Positions 7,562 to 17,121 of a DNA stretch of 64,000 bases are shown one piece after another (within the stretch, counting starts at the first letter, position 1; each line of letters starts with the position of its first letter). The notes beneath the pieces were generated by a model that saw only the letters and a program-made list of their open reading frames with translations, did no database searches and was not told the origin of the DNA. Origin of the DNA: Streptomyces sp. 6-11-2 (GTDB lineage Bacteria > Actinomycetota > Actinomycetes > Streptomycetales > Streptomycetaceae); the NCBI RefSeq assembly GCF_006540305.1, contig NZ_BJOR01000001.1, positions 1,054,001 to 1,118,000 on the forward strand, in the 5' to 3' direction. The position numbers and the translations under genes are program-made.

Positions 7562-9280
7562 TCACAGAGCCGGGTACGCGTTCTTCATCAGCTCCTGGAA
7601 CTGGGCGGAGAACCAGTGCCCGGAGACCGGAGCGTTCGGCAGCGCGCCCGACGCGCTGTTGCCGTTGCGGGCGTTGCCACCGTAGGTCGGGTCGCACATG
7701 CGGTCGAAGCCCTTGCCCTCGTCGTTCGAGATGGCCGAGCTGGAACCGTCGGACTCCCCCGGGGGCTTCATCCACACGTAGGCGTCGATGCCGGCGGCCG
7801 GGGCCGCCTTCGGACGCTCACCGAGCCCGGCGCCCGCCTGGTTGCACCAGTTGCCCATGTGCACGCGGCGGTCGTAACGCCCGCCGTCGACATAGGTGTC
7901 CACGCTCGTCTTGGCGCCTGGACCGGCCGGACGCGCCGAGCCGCCCCAGCCGTTCCTGGAGGTGTCGATCAGCATGCCGATGTTGGAGTTGAAGCCGACC
8001 GAGACGAGCTTGTTTCGGAAGGCCTGCGCGAACGACAGCTCGTCGACGTACTGGTTCCAGTCCACCCACTTGGACTGGCGCACCGAGACGCCGTTCACCT
8101 GGTCGGTGATCGAGAAGTTGTTCTCCTTCAGGGCACTGTAGTTGGCCGTGTTGGTGATGAAGCCGGCCACGTCGTTGACGGACGCGCCCTCGCTGGTGGC
8201 CGCCTGCTTGAAGATGTCGGCCGACGGGCCGAAGTTGTCGTCCCAGCCGATCCAGCCGTGGTGTCCGGCGTCGATGTAGTTGTAGACGTTCGGGATCTTG
8301 CCGAGCTTGGCCAGTGCGTAGCCGACGCCCTTGACGTAGTTGCCGTTGGCCTTCATGGTGTCGCACTGCGGTGTGGCGGTGGCGCGGCCGCTGGTGTTGG
8401 TGACCAGGTTCGGCAGCGAGTCGATCTCGATGGTGGTGACGATCCGCAGCGAGGAGTACTTGGAGTCGCCGAGGATGGCCGCGATCGGGTCGATGAACTG
8501 CGTCTTGTACTTGTCGATCTCCGTCGGGCCGAGCTCGCCGTTGGAGGCGAGGGCCGCGCAGTCGCGTCCCGGCAGGTCGTAGACGACGACCTGGACGACC
8601 TCCTCGCCGGTGCCCTTCTGCTTCAGGGCCTCGTCGAGGTGGGCGCGCAGACCCATGCCGCCGTTCACGCCGTTGATCGCGGCGATGCGGTCGAGCCAGA
8701 CGCCGGTCGGCTGGTTGGAGACGCGGCTGCCGCCCGGCTCCGCGGCGGCCTTCGCGGACCACTCCGGGTTCACGTACACCTTGGCGCCGACGTACGGGTT
8801 GTCGACCCGGCTTCCGTTGCCGCCGCCGGGGTTGCCGCCGCCCGGGTCACCGCCGCCGGGGTCGCCGCCGCCGTTGTCGACGTTGCAGGTGACACCGTCG
8901 AGGCTGAAGGAGGCCGGGATCGCGTTGGTGCCGCTGTAGGTGCCCTGGAAGCCGAAGTTGACGGAACCGCCCGTCGGGAGGCTGGCGTTGTAGGTCTCGT
9001 TGGCCGCGGTGACGTTGGCACCGCTCTGGCTGACCTTCGCGTTCCAGCCGCTGGTGACCTTCTGGTTACCGGCGTAGGTCCACTTCAGCGACCAACTCGA
9101 CTTGGCGGCGCCGTTGTTCTTGACGGTGACATCGGCGGTGAAGCCGCTGTCCCACTGGTTGACCTTGTAGTCGACGGTACAGGGGACGGCGGCACTGGCG
9201 GGTGCGGCGGTCAGCGCCGTCCCCGTGGCCCCGGCCACCAGGGCCATGGCGGCGAGTATCGATGTTCTGGTGCGGCTCAT
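7562..9280 (-). CDS. Secreted GH6 cellobiohydrolase with N-terminal CBM2
   Basis: 572-aa secreted cellulase. The signal peptide is residues 1-30 (ending APASA). A CBM2 cellulose-binding module covers about 32-135 (CTVDYKVNQWDSGFTADVTV; GWNAKVSQSG; CNV), then a GGGDPGGGNPGGG linker to about 157, and then the GH6 catalytic domain. Two aspartates matching the fungal Cel6A acid/base pair are seen: Asp240 in YDLPGRDCAALASNGEL and Asp287 in TIEIDSLPNLVTN, 47 residues apart, close to the 46 of Trichoderma Cel6A. The DCAALASNGE form and the length fit exo-acting Cel6B-type cellobiohydrolases rather than short Cel6A endoglucanases. The ATG has AAGAAGGAG upstream. No CebR box lies in its 141-bp leader, so it probably depends on the GH5 promoter upstream. 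Confidence 0.92.
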   Translation of the reverse strand: MSRTRTSILAAMALVAGATGTALTAAPASAAVPCTVDYKVNQWDSGFTADVTVKNNGAAKSSWSLKWTYAGNQKVTSGWNAKVSQSGANVTAANETYNASLPTGGSVNFGFQGTYSGTNAIPASFSLDGVTCNVDNGGGDPGGGDPGGGNPGGGNGSRVDNPYVGAKVYVNPEWSAKAAAEPGGSRVSNQPTGVWLDRIAAINGVNGGMGLRAHLDEALKQKGTGEEVVQVVVYDLPGRDCAALASNGELGPTEIDKYKTQFIDPIAAILGDSKYSSLRIVTTIEIDSLPNLVTNTSGRATATPQCDTMKANGNYVKGVGYALAKLGKIPNVYNYIDAGHHGWIGWDDNFGPSADIFKQAATSEGASVNDVAGFITNTANYSALKENNFSITDQVNGVSVRQSKWVDWNQYVDELSFAQAFRNKLVSVGFNSNIGMLIDTSRNGWGGSARPAGPGAKTSVDTYVDGGRYDRRVHMGNWCNQAGAGLGERPKAAPAAGIDAYVWMKPPGESDGSSSAISNDEGKGFDRMCDPTYGGNARNGNSASGALPNAPVSGHWFSAQFQELMKNAYPAL

Positions 9281-9326
9281 GAGTGCGAAGTGCTCCTTCT
9301 TTCGAACGTGACTTGCGGATGGGGGG

Positions 9327-9357
9327 CTTTCGGACTTTCGGCCTTTCGGCCTTTCGG
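9327..9357. repeat. TTTCGGCC short tandem repeat in the GH5-GH6 spacer
   Basis: Four TTTCGG units (spacers GAC, CC, CC) lie in the 141-bp gap between the two cellulase genes, ending in CTTTCGGAAAG, which can fold into a small hairpin. It might act in mRNA processing between the two genes; there is no direct support. Confidence 0.5.
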
Positions 9358-9421
9358 AAAGAGACGTGCGGACTCGGGGTTGTGGACGTGGAGTTGCGGA
9401 CTCGGACGTGCGAGGAGGGAC

Positions 9422-10897
9422 TCAGGGGCTGAGGGCGCGCAGGTGATCGCGCAGCCCGGCACCGAACGCCGTGGGCGTACCGTCGTAGGCGGAGATCAGG
9501 GACGGCCCGGAGGAGCAGTCCCAGGTGTTCCAGGTCCAGCCCAGGTAGGACAGGCCACGGTCGTCGAACCACTTCATGACCTGGTCGATGAATCCGTGCG
9601 AGCAGGTGTTCTCGCCGATCTCCCCGGCCACCAGCGGCACCTGGGCCGCGACCGGGGCGAGGGTGGAGTTCCAGCAGCTCGCGCTGGAGCAGGTGTTGAA
9701 GTTGTAGACGTGGTAGGAGGCGCCCAGATTGCCGGTCGGGTCGCTGGGCCGGTAGGTGAGCCACTGGCCGAGGTCGTTGGAGTACGCGAGACCACCGGCG
9801 AGGATGACGTTCTTGGCCCCGGCACCGCGGATCGAGTCGACGAGACTCTGCATGCCGGCGACCTGGTACCCGATGCCCGGACAGGTGCCGCCGTCGCGCC
9901 AGCACTTCCAGGCGTCGGTGAGACTGGAGGTCGCCCGGTCCGGATAGGGCTCGTTGAACAGGTCGAAGACGACGGCCTGGTCACCCTTGAAGGTGCCGGC
10001 GACCGAGGACCAGAACGACGGGGTGTACTGGGCGTCGGGCATCGGCTTCTGGCAGGTGGCGTGGACGTCGGAGCAGCCCGCCGAGTTGCCGGTGTACTGG
10101 CCGTAGGTCCAGTGCAGTTCGACGATCGGGGTCATGCCGTGCGCCTCGACCCGGGCCACCAGCTCCTTGACCGCGTTGATGTAGTTGGCGCCCGCGTACT
10201 GCGGTTTGATGTTGGAAAGACCCAGCCAGCACTCCTCGTTGAGGGGGATACGGACGGCGTTCGCCTTCCAGTCGGCGATCGCCTTGATCGCGGCGTCGTC
10301 CACGGGGCCGTCCCAGATGCCGTAGCCCTGGACGCACATGAACTCGCCGCCGGAGCGGTTGACCCCGAGCAGCCGGCGATTCTTCCCGGCGGCGTCGACC
10401 AGCTTGCTGCCGGAGACGTGCAGGGCGGGTGCCTTGCCGTCACCGGTCGGCGGCGGATCCGTCGGAGGTGTGGACGGCTCCGAGTCGACGTTGCAGGTGG
10501 TGCCGTTGAGCTTGAACGCCGTCGGCACGGGATTGCTCCCCGACCTGGAGCCGAGGAAACCCGCGCTGACACTCGCGCCGGTGCCGAGCGAACCGTTGTA
10601 GCTCTCGTTGGCGGCGGTCACCGTCGTACCGGACTGGGACCACTTCGCATTCCAGCCCTGGGTGACCTTCTGACCGCCCGCGAAGTCGAAAGTGAGACTC
10701 CAACTGCTCATCGGAGCCTTGTTGTTGGTTATCTTCACGTCGCCCTGGAAGCCGGCGTCCCACTGATTGGTGACGGTGTACTCCACCGTGCACGCGGGTG
10801 CAGCTCCGTGCGCCGTGACGGCCGGCACGACCACGCTCCCGACGAGCGCGACCGCACCGGCGATGGCTAAAAGGACTGAACGCGGGGGGTGTCGCAT
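9422..10897 (-). CDS. Secreted GH5 endoglucanase with N-terminal CBM2
   Basis: 491-aa secreted endo-beta-1,4-glucanase. The signal peptide is about residues 1-32 (MRHPPRSVLLAIAGAVALV, then cleavage near VTAHGA). CBM2 covers about 36-137 (CTVEYTVTNQWDAGFQGDV to CNVD), followed by a Pro/Thr linker and a GH5 barrel from about 155. The acid/base Glu316 is in FDLFNEPYPD and the nucleophile Glu426 is in LVAGEIGENT; the HVYNFNTC and WTWNTWDC segments supply further active-site residues. The ATG at 10897 has an AAGGAG site 7 bases upstream. Transcription is divergent from GH48 and the leader carries a CebR-type operator, so cello-oligosaccharide induction is expected. GH6 follows in the same direction. 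Confidence 0.92.
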   Translation of the reverse strand: MRHPPRSVLLAIAGAVALVGSVVVPAVTAHGAAPACTVEYTVTNQWDAGFQGDVKITNNKAPMSSWSLTFDFAGGQKVTQGWNAKWSQSGTTVTAANESYNGSLGTGASVSAGFLGSRSGSNPVPTAFKLNGTTCNVDSEPSTPPTDPPPTGDGKAPALHVSGSKLVDAAGKNRRLLGVNRSGGEFMCVQGYGIWDGPVDDAAIKAIADWKANAVRIPLNEECWLGLSNIKPQYAGANYINAVKELVARVEAHGMTPIVELHWTYGQYTGNSAGCSDVHATCQKPMPDAQYTPSFWSSVAGTFKGDQAVVFDLFNEPYPDRATSSLTDAWKCWRDGGTCPGIGYQVAGMQSLVDSIRGAGAKNVILAGGLAYSNDLGQWLTYRPSDPTGNLGASYHVYNFNTCSSASCWNSTLAPVAAQVPLVAGEIGENTCSHGFIDQVMKWFDDRGLSYLGWTWNTWDCSSGPSLISAYDGTPTAFGAGLRDHLRALSP

Positions 10898-10945
10898 GAG
10901 CGACTCCTTGCAGCTCTGGCGCGCCGTGACGGCCGCGTCGACTGA

Positions 10946-10959
10946 TGGAATCGCTCCCA
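10946..10959. promoter_or_regulatory. Degenerate CebR operator of the GH5 gene
   Basis: TGGAATCGCTCCCA matches the CebR consensus TGGGAGCGCTCCCA at 12 of 14 positions. On the minus strand a TACCTT -10 box (complement at 10972-10977) lies 12 bases upstream, so a bound repressor would block transcription start for GH5-GH6. The following bases CTGGTTC also follow the second box at 11120. Confidence 0.75.
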
Positions 10960-11119
10960 CTGGTTCGAGTGAAGGTAGCGGCAAGTGACGGCGAAGGACA
11001 GAGGGGGCGCGAACTTTTGTCGAACTTCCTCAACTCAACACCTCTTAAAGGAGGTTGACCGGCGTCGAATCTTTTCGACTCTTCAAGGACCTTGACCCCC
11101 TGGACACCCGTCCGCACTA

Positions 11120-11133
11120 TGGGAGCGCTCCCA
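11120..11133. promoter_or_regulatory. Perfect CebR operator of the GH48 gene
   Basis: TGGGAGCGCTCCCA is identical to the known CebR box. CebR is the LacI-family repressor of Streptomyces cellulase and cellobiose-uptake genes, released by cellobiose or cellotriose. A plausible promoter, TTGACC at 11092 and CACTAT at 11115 with 17-bp spacing, puts the start of transcription in the middle of the box. Confidence 0.9.
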
Positions 11134-11193
11134 CTGGTTCACGGCTTGACGCTCCTCCCCCACCTCCCCCGAGCCGCAAGGAGGAACCAGCAC

Positions 11194-14112
11194 ATGCATC
11201 CCCGACGCAGACGCCGCGGCGCGCGGCGGCTGTGGACCGCCATCGTGGCGGCCCTCGCGCTTCCGCTCACCATGCTGTCGACGGGGTCGACCACCGCGCA
11301 CGCGGCGGCCCTGCAGTGCAGCGTGGACTACAAGACCAACGACTGGGGCTCCGGCTTCACCGCGGATCTGACCATCACCAACCGCGGTACGGACGTCATC
11401 AACGGCTGGACCCTGACCTACGGCTACTCGGGCAACCAGAAGCTCAGCAACGGCTGGAACGGCATCTGGTCGCAGTCCGGCCAGACGATCACCGTGAAGA
11501 ACGAGTCGTACAACGGGACGATCGCCGCCGGAAGCGCCGTGAACACCGGTGCCCAGTTCAGCTACAGCGGCACCAACACCGCGCCGACGAGCTTCGCGGT
11601 CAACGGCACCACCTGCGCCGGCGCGCATCAGCCCCCGGTGACGGTGCTGACCAGCCCGTCCGCGGGCGCGGTCTACAGCCAGGGCGCCGCCGTACCGCTC
11701 GCGGCGACCGCGGCGGCGGCCGACAACGCGAGCATCACCAAGATCGAATTCTACGACGACAAGACCCTGCTGGGCACGGACACGAGCGCGCCCTACTCGC
11801 TCTCGGTCTCCAATTTGAGCGTGGGCAGTCATTCGCTGGTGGCGAAGGCGTACGACAGCCTCGGCGCCTCCGCGGAGTCCACGCCGGTCGGCATCACGGT
11901 CGCCTCGGGTCCCGCGGTGGTCGCCTCGCCCACCCAGCTGGGTGTCCAGCAGGGCAAGTCGGGGACCTTCGACGTCAAGCTGTCGGGCCAGCCCAGTTCC
12001 AATGTGACGGTCGGGGTCACCCGTACCTCCGGCAACACGGGCCTGTCGGTGACCGGCGGTTCCTCGCTCACCTTCACACCGGCCAACTGGAACACCGCGC
12101 AGAAGGTGACCATCACCGCGGACTCCTCGGGCACCGGTTCGGCGGTCTTCACGGCCTCGGCGACCGGCTACACCAAGGCCACGGTCACCGTGACGGAGCT
12201 GGCCGCCTCGAAGACGTACGACGCCCGCTTCCTGGACCTGTACGGGAAGATCACCAACCCGGCGAACGGGTACTTCTCCCCCGACGGCATCCCCTACCAC
12301 TCGGTGGAGACACTGATCGTGGAGGCGCCCGACCACGGCCACGAGACCACGTCGGAGGCGTACAGCTACCTCCTGTGGCTCCAGGCCATGTACGGCAAGG
12401 TGACGGGCGACTGGTCCAAGTTCAACGGCGCCTGGTCGATCATGGAGAAGTTCATGATCCCCACCCACGCCGACCAGCCGACCAACTCCTTCTACACCGC
12501 CTCCAAGCCGGCGACGTACGCGCCCGAGCTGGACACGCCCAACCAGTACCCGGCGAAGCTCGACTCCGGGGTGTCGGTGGGTCCTGACCCGATCGCGTCC
12601 GAGCTGAAGTCCGCCTACGGCACGGACGACATCTACGGCATGCACTGGATCGAGGACGTCGACAACGTCTACGGCTACGGCAACACGCCGGGCGGTCAGT
12701 GCGAGGCCGGCCCCACGGCCAAGGGACCGTCGTACATCAACACCTTCCAGCGCGGCGCCGAGGAGTCGGTCTGGGAGACGGTGCCGCAGACCACCTGCGA
12801 CGCCTTCAAGTACGGCGGCAAGAACGGCTATCTGGACCTGTTCACCGGTGACGACTCCTACGCCAAGCAGTGGAAGTACACCGACGCCCCCGACGCCGAC
12901 GCGCGCGCCGTCCAGGCCGCGTACTGGGCCGATCTGTGGGCCAAGGCGCAGGGCAAGGGAGCCGACGTGTCGGCCACCGTCTCCAAGGCGGCGAAGATGG
13001 GCGACTACCTGCGGTACTCGATGTACGACAAGTACTTCAAGAAGATCGGCAACTGTGTCGGGCCCTCCTCCTGCCCCGCCGGCACCGGCAAGGACGCCTC
13101 GCACTACCTGCTCTCCTGGTACTACGCCTGGGGCGGGGCGACCGACACCTCGGCGGGCTGGGCCTGGCGCATCGGCTCCAGCCACGTACACGGCGGCTAC
13201 CAGAACCCGCTCGCCGCGTACGCGCTGAGCAGCAACGCCGCCCTGAAGCCCAAGTCGGCGACGGGCGTGGCGGACTGGAGCAAGTCGCTCCAGCGGCAAC
13301 TGGAGTTCTACCGGTGGCTCCAGTCCTCCGAGGGCGCCATCGCGGGCGGCGCGACCAACAGCTGGCAGGGCCGTTACGCCACCCCGCCGGCCGGCACGTC
13401 GACCTTCTACGGCATGTACTACGACTGGCAGCCGGTCTACCACGACCCGCCGTCCAACCAGTGGTTCGGCTTCCAGGCCTGGTCGATGGAGCGGGTCGCC
13501 GAGTACTACCAGCAGACGGGTGACGCCGCCGCGAAGACGGTGCTCGACAAGTGGGTCAAGTGGGCGCTGTCCAAGACCACGGTCAACCCCAACGGCACCT
13601 TCCAGATCCCCTCCACGCTCCAGTGGTCGGGTCAGCCGGACACCTGGAACGCGTCCTCCCCCGGCTCCAACAGCGGGCTGCACGTCACCGTCGCCGACTA
13701 CACCAACGACGTCGGTGTGGCCGCCGCGTACGCCAAGACCCTGACGTACTACGCCGCCAGGTCCGGGGACGCGCAGGCCAAGTCGACGGCGAAGGCGCTG
13801 CTGGACGGCATGTGGAACAACAACCAGGACAGCCTGGGCATCGCCGTCCCGGAGACCCGCACCGACTACAGCCGGTTCGGCGACAAGGTGTACGTGCCCA
13901 ACGGCTGGACCGGCACGATGCCGAACGGCGACAAGATCGACTCCTCGTCGACGTTCGCCTCGATCCGTTCCTTCTACAAGAACGACCCGGCCTGGTCGAA
14001 GATCGAGTCCTACCTCAAGGGCGGCGCGGCCCCGGTCTTCACCTACCACCGGTTCTGGGCGCAGGCGGACATCGCCCTCGCCATGGGTTCGTACGCGGAG
14101 CTCCTCGAATAA
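11194..14112 (+). CDS. Secreted GH48 processive cellulase with CBM2
   Basis: 972-aa secreted reducing-end cellobiohydrolase. The signal peptide is about 1-37 (RRRRRGARR, hydrophobic core, TTAHA). CBM2 is about 40-143 ([20 protein letters not shown] to TTCAGA). Two Ig-like beta-sandwich linker domains follow, about 147-238 ([19 protein letters not shown]) and 240-338 ([19 protein letters not shown]), then the GH48 catalytic domain to the end. The motif [13 protein letters not shown] near residue 370-383 holds the Glu proposed as catalytic acid in the family. The ATG has AAGGAGGAACC upstream. A perfect CebR box lies 60 bases before the start, so cellobiose induction is expected. GH48 and GH6 enzymes attack opposite chain ends, so this gene and its divergent partners form a synergistic set. 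Confidence 0.94.
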   Translation: MHPRRRRRGARRLWTAIVAALALPLTMLSTGSTTAHAAALQCSVDYKTNDWGSGFTADLTITNRGTDVINGWTLTYGYSGNQKLSNGWNGIWSQSGQTITVKNESYNGTIAAGSAVNTGAQFSYSGTNTAPTSFAVNGTTCAGAHQPPVTVLTSPSAGAVYSQGAAVPLAATAAAADNASITKIEFYDDKTLLGTDTSAPYSLSVSNLSVGSHSLVAKAYDSLGASAESTPVGITVASGPAVVASPTQLGVQQGKSGTFDVKLSGQPSSNVTVGVTRTSGNTGLSVTGGSSLTFTPANWNTAQKVTITADSSGTGSAVFTASATGYTKATVTVTELAASKTYDARFLDLYGKITNPANGYFSPDGIPYHSVETLIVEAPDHGHETTSEAYSYLLWLQAMYGKVTGDWSKFNGAWSIMEKFMIPTHADQPTNSFYTASKPATYAPELDTPNQYPAKLDSGVSVGPDPIASELKSAYGTDDIYGMHWIEDVDNVYGYGNTPGGQCEAGPTAKGPSYINTFQRGAEESVWETVPQTTCDAFKYGGKNGYLDLFTGDDSYAKQWKYTDAPDADARAVQAAYWADLWAKAQGKGADVSATVSKAAKMGDYLRYSMYDKYFKKIGNCVGPSSCPAGTGKDASHYLLSWYYAWGGATDTSAGWAWRIGSSHVHGGYQNPLAAYALSSNAALKPKSATGVADWSKSLQRQLEFYRWLQSSEGAIAGGATNSWQGRYATPPAGTSTFYGMYYDWQPVYHDPPSNQWFGFQAWSMERVAEYYQQTGDAAAKTVLDKWVKWALSKTTVNPNGTFQIPSTLQWSGQPDTWNASSPGSNSGLHVTVADYTNDVGVAAAYAKTLTYYAARSGDAQAKSTAKALLDGMWNNNQDSLGIAVPETRTDYSRFGDKVYVPNGWTGTMPNGDKIDSSSTFASIRSFYKNDPAWSKIESYLKGGAAPVFTYHRFWAQADIALAMGSYAELLE

Positions 14113-14167
14113 GTCCCCGCTGAACGCTCCGTGTACCGGGGCCCGTCATCCGCCGACGGGACCCCGA

Positions 14168-14200
14168 CCGGGCGGCTCCCTCACGGGGGGAGCCGCCCGG
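14168..14200 (+). terminator. Strong hairpin terminator after GH48
   Basis: Perfect 13-bp stem CCGGGCGGCTCCC / GGGAGCCGCCCGG with a 7-base loop, 55 bases past the GH48 stop. It should limit read-through into the GH74 gene. Confidence 0.8.
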
Positions 14201-14217
14201 TCGTCACGTCCTTCCCG

Positions 14218-14266
14218 CTCCTGCCTCCTGCCTCCTGCCTCCTGCCTCCTGCCTCCTGCCTCCTGC
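14218..14266. repeat. Heptanucleotide repeat (CTCCTGC)x7 before GH74
   Basis: Seven perfect CTCCTGC copies, followed by a partial copy and another CCTCCTGC at 14282, lie between the GH48 terminator and the GH74 ribosome binding site. Copy number is likely to vary between strains. On the plus-strand transcript this would be an unstructured pyrimidine-rich leader. Confidence 0.9.
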
Positions 14267-14312
14267 CTGCTTCTCCCCCTGCCTCCTGCCCTCCGTCGAG
14301 AGGAGCCCCACC

Positions 14313-17009
14313 GTGCGAAGAACCCCCCGCACCGCCCGTGTCCTGACGGCCGTGTTCGCACTCGCCGCCGGACTGCTCGCCGGCGCCCCGTCCGCGGTGG
14401 CCCGGCCCGCCGCACCGACCGCGGTCGCGGCGGACACGTACACCTGGAAGAACGCCCGCATCGACGGGGGCGGCTTCGTCCCCGGCATCGTCTTCAACCG
14501 CAGTGAGAAGAACCTGGCCTACGCCCGCACCGACATCGGCGGCGCCTACCGCTGGCAGCAGTCGACGAAGACCTGGACCCCGCTGCTGGACTCGGTCGGC
14601 TGGGACGACTGGGGCCACACCGGCGTCGTCTCGCTCGCCTCCGACTCCGCCGTCCCCGACCGGGTGTACGCCGCCGTCGGCACGTACACGAACAGCTGGG
14701 ACCCGGGCAACGGCGCCGTGCTGCGCTCCACCGACCGGGGCGCGAGCTGGAAGAAGGCCGACCTGCCGTTCAAGCTCGGCGGCAACATGCCGGGCCGCGG
14801 GATGGGCGAGCGGCTGGCGATCGACCCGAACAAGAACAGCGTGCTGTACCTGGGCGCGCCCAGCGGCAAGGGCCTGTGGCGGTCGACGGACTCGGGGGCG
14901 ACCTGGTCGCGAGTCACGAGCTTCACCAACCCGGGCAACTACGCGCAGGACCCGAGCGACACGTCCGGCTACGCCAGCGACAACCAGGGCGTCGTCTGGG
15001 TCACCTTCGACGAGTCCACCGGCACCTCGGGCAACGCGACGAAGACCGTCTACGCCGGGGTCGCCGACAAGGACAACGCGGTGTACCGCTCGACGGACGC
15101 GGGCGCGACCTGGCAGCGGCTGGCGGGGCAGCCGACCGGGTACCTGGCCCACAAGGGCGTCCTGGACGCGAAGAACGGCTACCTGTATCTCGCCTACAGC
15201 GACACGGGCGGACCGTACGACGGCGGCAAGGGCCAGTTGTGGCGGTACGCGACCGCGACCGGCACCTGGACCAACATCAGCCCGGTCGCGGTGGCCGACA
15301 CCTACTACGGCTTCAGCGGTCTGACGCTCGACCGGCAGCACCCCGGCACGGTCATGGCGACGGCCTACAGTTCCTGGTGGCCGGACACGCAGATCTTCCG
15401 CTCCACCAACAGCGGCGCGACCTGGACGCAGGCCTGGGACTACACGTCGTACCCGAACCGCTCCAACCGCTACACGATGGACGTGTCGTCCACGCCCTGG
15501 CTGACCTTCGGCACGAACCCCTCACCGCCCGAACAGGCCCCGAAACTCGGGTGGATGACGGAGGCGCTGGAGATCGACCCGTTCGACTCCAACCGGATGA
15601 TGTACGGCACGGGCGCGACGATCTACGGCACCGAGAACCTCACCAAGTGGGACAGCGGCGGCCAGTTCGCGGTGCGCCCCATGGTGCAGGGCCTGGAGGA
15701 GACGGCGGTGAACGACCTGGCCTCCCCGCCCTCCGGAGCACCGCTGCTCAGCGCGCTGGGCGACCTCGGCGGTTTCCGGCACACGGATCTGGCGAAGGTC
15801 CCGTCGATGATGTTCACCTCCCCCACCTTCACCACGAGCACCAGTCTGGACTTCGCCGAGACGAACCCGAACACGGTGGTGCGGGTGGGCGACACGGACT
15901 CGGGCGCGCACATCGGGTTCTCGACCGACAACGGCGCCAACTGGTTCGCCGGCACCGACCCGTCGGGCGTGAGCGGCGGCGGGACGGTCGCGGCCGCCGC
16001 GGACGGCAGCCGGTTCGTCTGGAGCCCGGCGGGCACGGGCGTGCGGTACACGACGGGCTTCGGGTCCTCGTGGTCGGCGTCGGCCGGGATCCCGGCGGGC
16101 GCCGTCGTGGAGTCGGACCGGGTGGATCCGAAGACCTTCTACGGCTTCAAGTCGGGCAAGTTCTACGTGAGTTCGGACGGCGGCGCCACCTTCACCGCCT
16201 CGTCGGCCACGGGTCTGCCCAGCAGTGACAGCGTGCGCTTCAAGGCGCTGCCGGGCACGAAGGGCGACATCTGGCTGGCGGGCGGCGCGAGCGACGGCGC
16301 GTACGGGCTGTGGCACTCGACCAACAGTGGCGCGTCCTTCACCAAGCTGGCGGGCGTCGAGCAGGCCGACAGCATCGGCTTCGGCAAGGCGGCGAGCGGC
16401 GCCTCGTACCAGACGCTGTACACGAGCGCGAAGATCGGCGGGGTGCGGGGCATCTTCCGCTCCACCGACAAGGGCGCGAGCTGGACCCGGATCAACGACG
16501 ACGCCCACCAGTGGGGTTGGACCGGCGCGGCGATCACGGGCGACCCCCGGGTCTACGGCCGCGTGTACGTCTCCACCAACGGCCGCGGCGTGATCTACGG
16601 CGACACCTCCGGCACCGGCGGCGGGGACACGGGCGGAGGAGACACGGGCGGTGGGGACTCGGGCGGAGGCACGACACCGCCGCCGGCCGGCCCCTGCGCG
16701 GTGACGTACAAGGTCACCAACCAGTGGACCGACGGCTTCCAGGCCGACGTCCAGCTGACCAACACCGGCTCCACGGCCTGGAACGACTGGTCGCTCACCT
16801 GGTCCTTCCCGAACGGGCAGAAGGTGACCCAGCTGTGGAACGCCGACTACTCCCAGTCGGGCGCGTCGGTGACGGCGCGGAACGTGAGCTGGAACGGCAC
16901 CGTGGCGGCCGGTTCCTCGGTGGGCTTCGGCTTCACGGGGAACTGGTCGGGGACCAACGGCAGACCGGCCGCCTTCACGGTCGGCGGCCAGGCCTGCACG
17001 GTCTCCTGA
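14313..17009 (+). CDS. Secreted GH74 xyloglucanase with C-terminal CBM2
   Basis: 898-aa secreted enzyme with two seven-bladed propellers, expected to cut xyloglucan (family known as Xeg74). The signal peptide is about residues 1-32 (VLTAVFALAAGLLAGAP). The catalytic region is about 45-765. Repeated Asp-box-like strands (YRSTDAGATWQRL, FRSTNSGATWTQA, FRSTDKGASWTRI) mark propeller blades. The family catalytic aspartates are likely in YARTDIGGAYRW (near residue 72) and in LGDLGGFRHTDLAK (near 487). A Gly/Asp/Thr linker leads to CBM2 at about 790-898 (CAVTYKVTNQWTDGFQADV to ACTVS). The start is GTG after GAGAGGAG. No CebR box was found upstream, unlike the GH48 and GH5 promoters, so its control may differ. 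Confidence 0.92.
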   Translation: MRRTPRTARVLTAVFALAAGLLAGAPSAVARPAAPTAVAADTYTWKNARIDGGGFVPGIVFNRSEKNLAYARTDIGGAYRWQQSTKTWTPLLDSVGWDDWGHTGVVSLASDSAVPDRVYAAVGTYTNSWDPGNGAVLRSTDRGASWKKADLPFKLGGNMPGRGMGERLAIDPNKNSVLYLGAPSGKGLWRSTDSGATWSRVTSFTNPGNYAQDPSDTSGYASDNQGVVWVTFDESTGTSGNATKTVYAGVADKDNAVYRSTDAGATWQRLAGQPTGYLAHKGVLDAKNGYLYLAYSDTGGPYDGGKGQLWRYATATGTWTNISPVAVADTYYGFSGLTLDRQHPGTVMATAYSSWWPDTQIFRSTNSGATWTQAWDYTSYPNRSNRYTMDVSSTPWLTFGTNPSPPEQAPKLGWMTEALEIDPFDSNRMMYGTGATIYGTENLTKWDSGGQFAVRPMVQGLEETAVNDLASPPSGAPLLSALGDLGGFRHTDLAKVPSMMFTSPTFTTSTSLDFAETNPNTVVRVGDTDSGAHIGFSTDNGANWFAGTDPSGVSGGGTVAAAADGSRFVWSPAGTGVRYTTGFGSSWSASAGIPAGAVVESDRVDPKTFYGFKSGKFYVSSDGGATFTASSATGLPSSDSVRFKALPGTKGDIWLAGGASDGAYGLWHSTNSGASFTKLAGVEQADSIGFGKAASGASYQTLYTSAKIGGVRGIFRSTDKGASWTRINDDAHQWGWTGAAITGDPRVYGRVYVSTNGRGVIYGDTSGTGGGDTGGGDTGGGDSGGGTTPPPAGPCAVTYKVTNQWTDGFQADVQLTNTGSTAWNDWSLTWSFPNGQKVTQLWNADYSQSGASVTARNVSWNGTVAAGSSVGFGFTGNWSGTNGRPAAFTVGGQACTVS

Positions 17010-17017
17010 CGGGGGGA

Positions 17018-17047
17018 GGGGCGCGTGCCGGACGCGGCACGCGCCCC
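17018..17047 (+). terminator. Hairpin terminator after GH74
   Basis: Perfect 13-bp stem GGGGCGCGTGCCG / CGGCACGCGCCCC with a GACG loop, starting 9 bases after the stop codon and followed by TTC. It also faces the convergent methyltransferase gene and may stop both transcripts. Confidence 0.8.
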
Positions 17048-17121
17048 TTCGTGCGGGCCCGCCGGCTCACTGCTCCTTGCTTCCCCTCGCGGACACTCCC
17101 CCTCGCGCCCCTCCCCCTCCC

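Noticed and set aside
9281..9421. Search for a CebR box before the GH6 gene
   Set aside because: No sequence close to TGGGAGCGCTCCCA is present; the gene is more simply explained by read-through from the GH5 promoter.
11055..12587. Long open frame on the plus strand overlapping the GH48 start region
   Set aside because: Arg/Gly-rich translation in the wrong frame of a clear CBM2-GH48 gene; a high-GC shadow.
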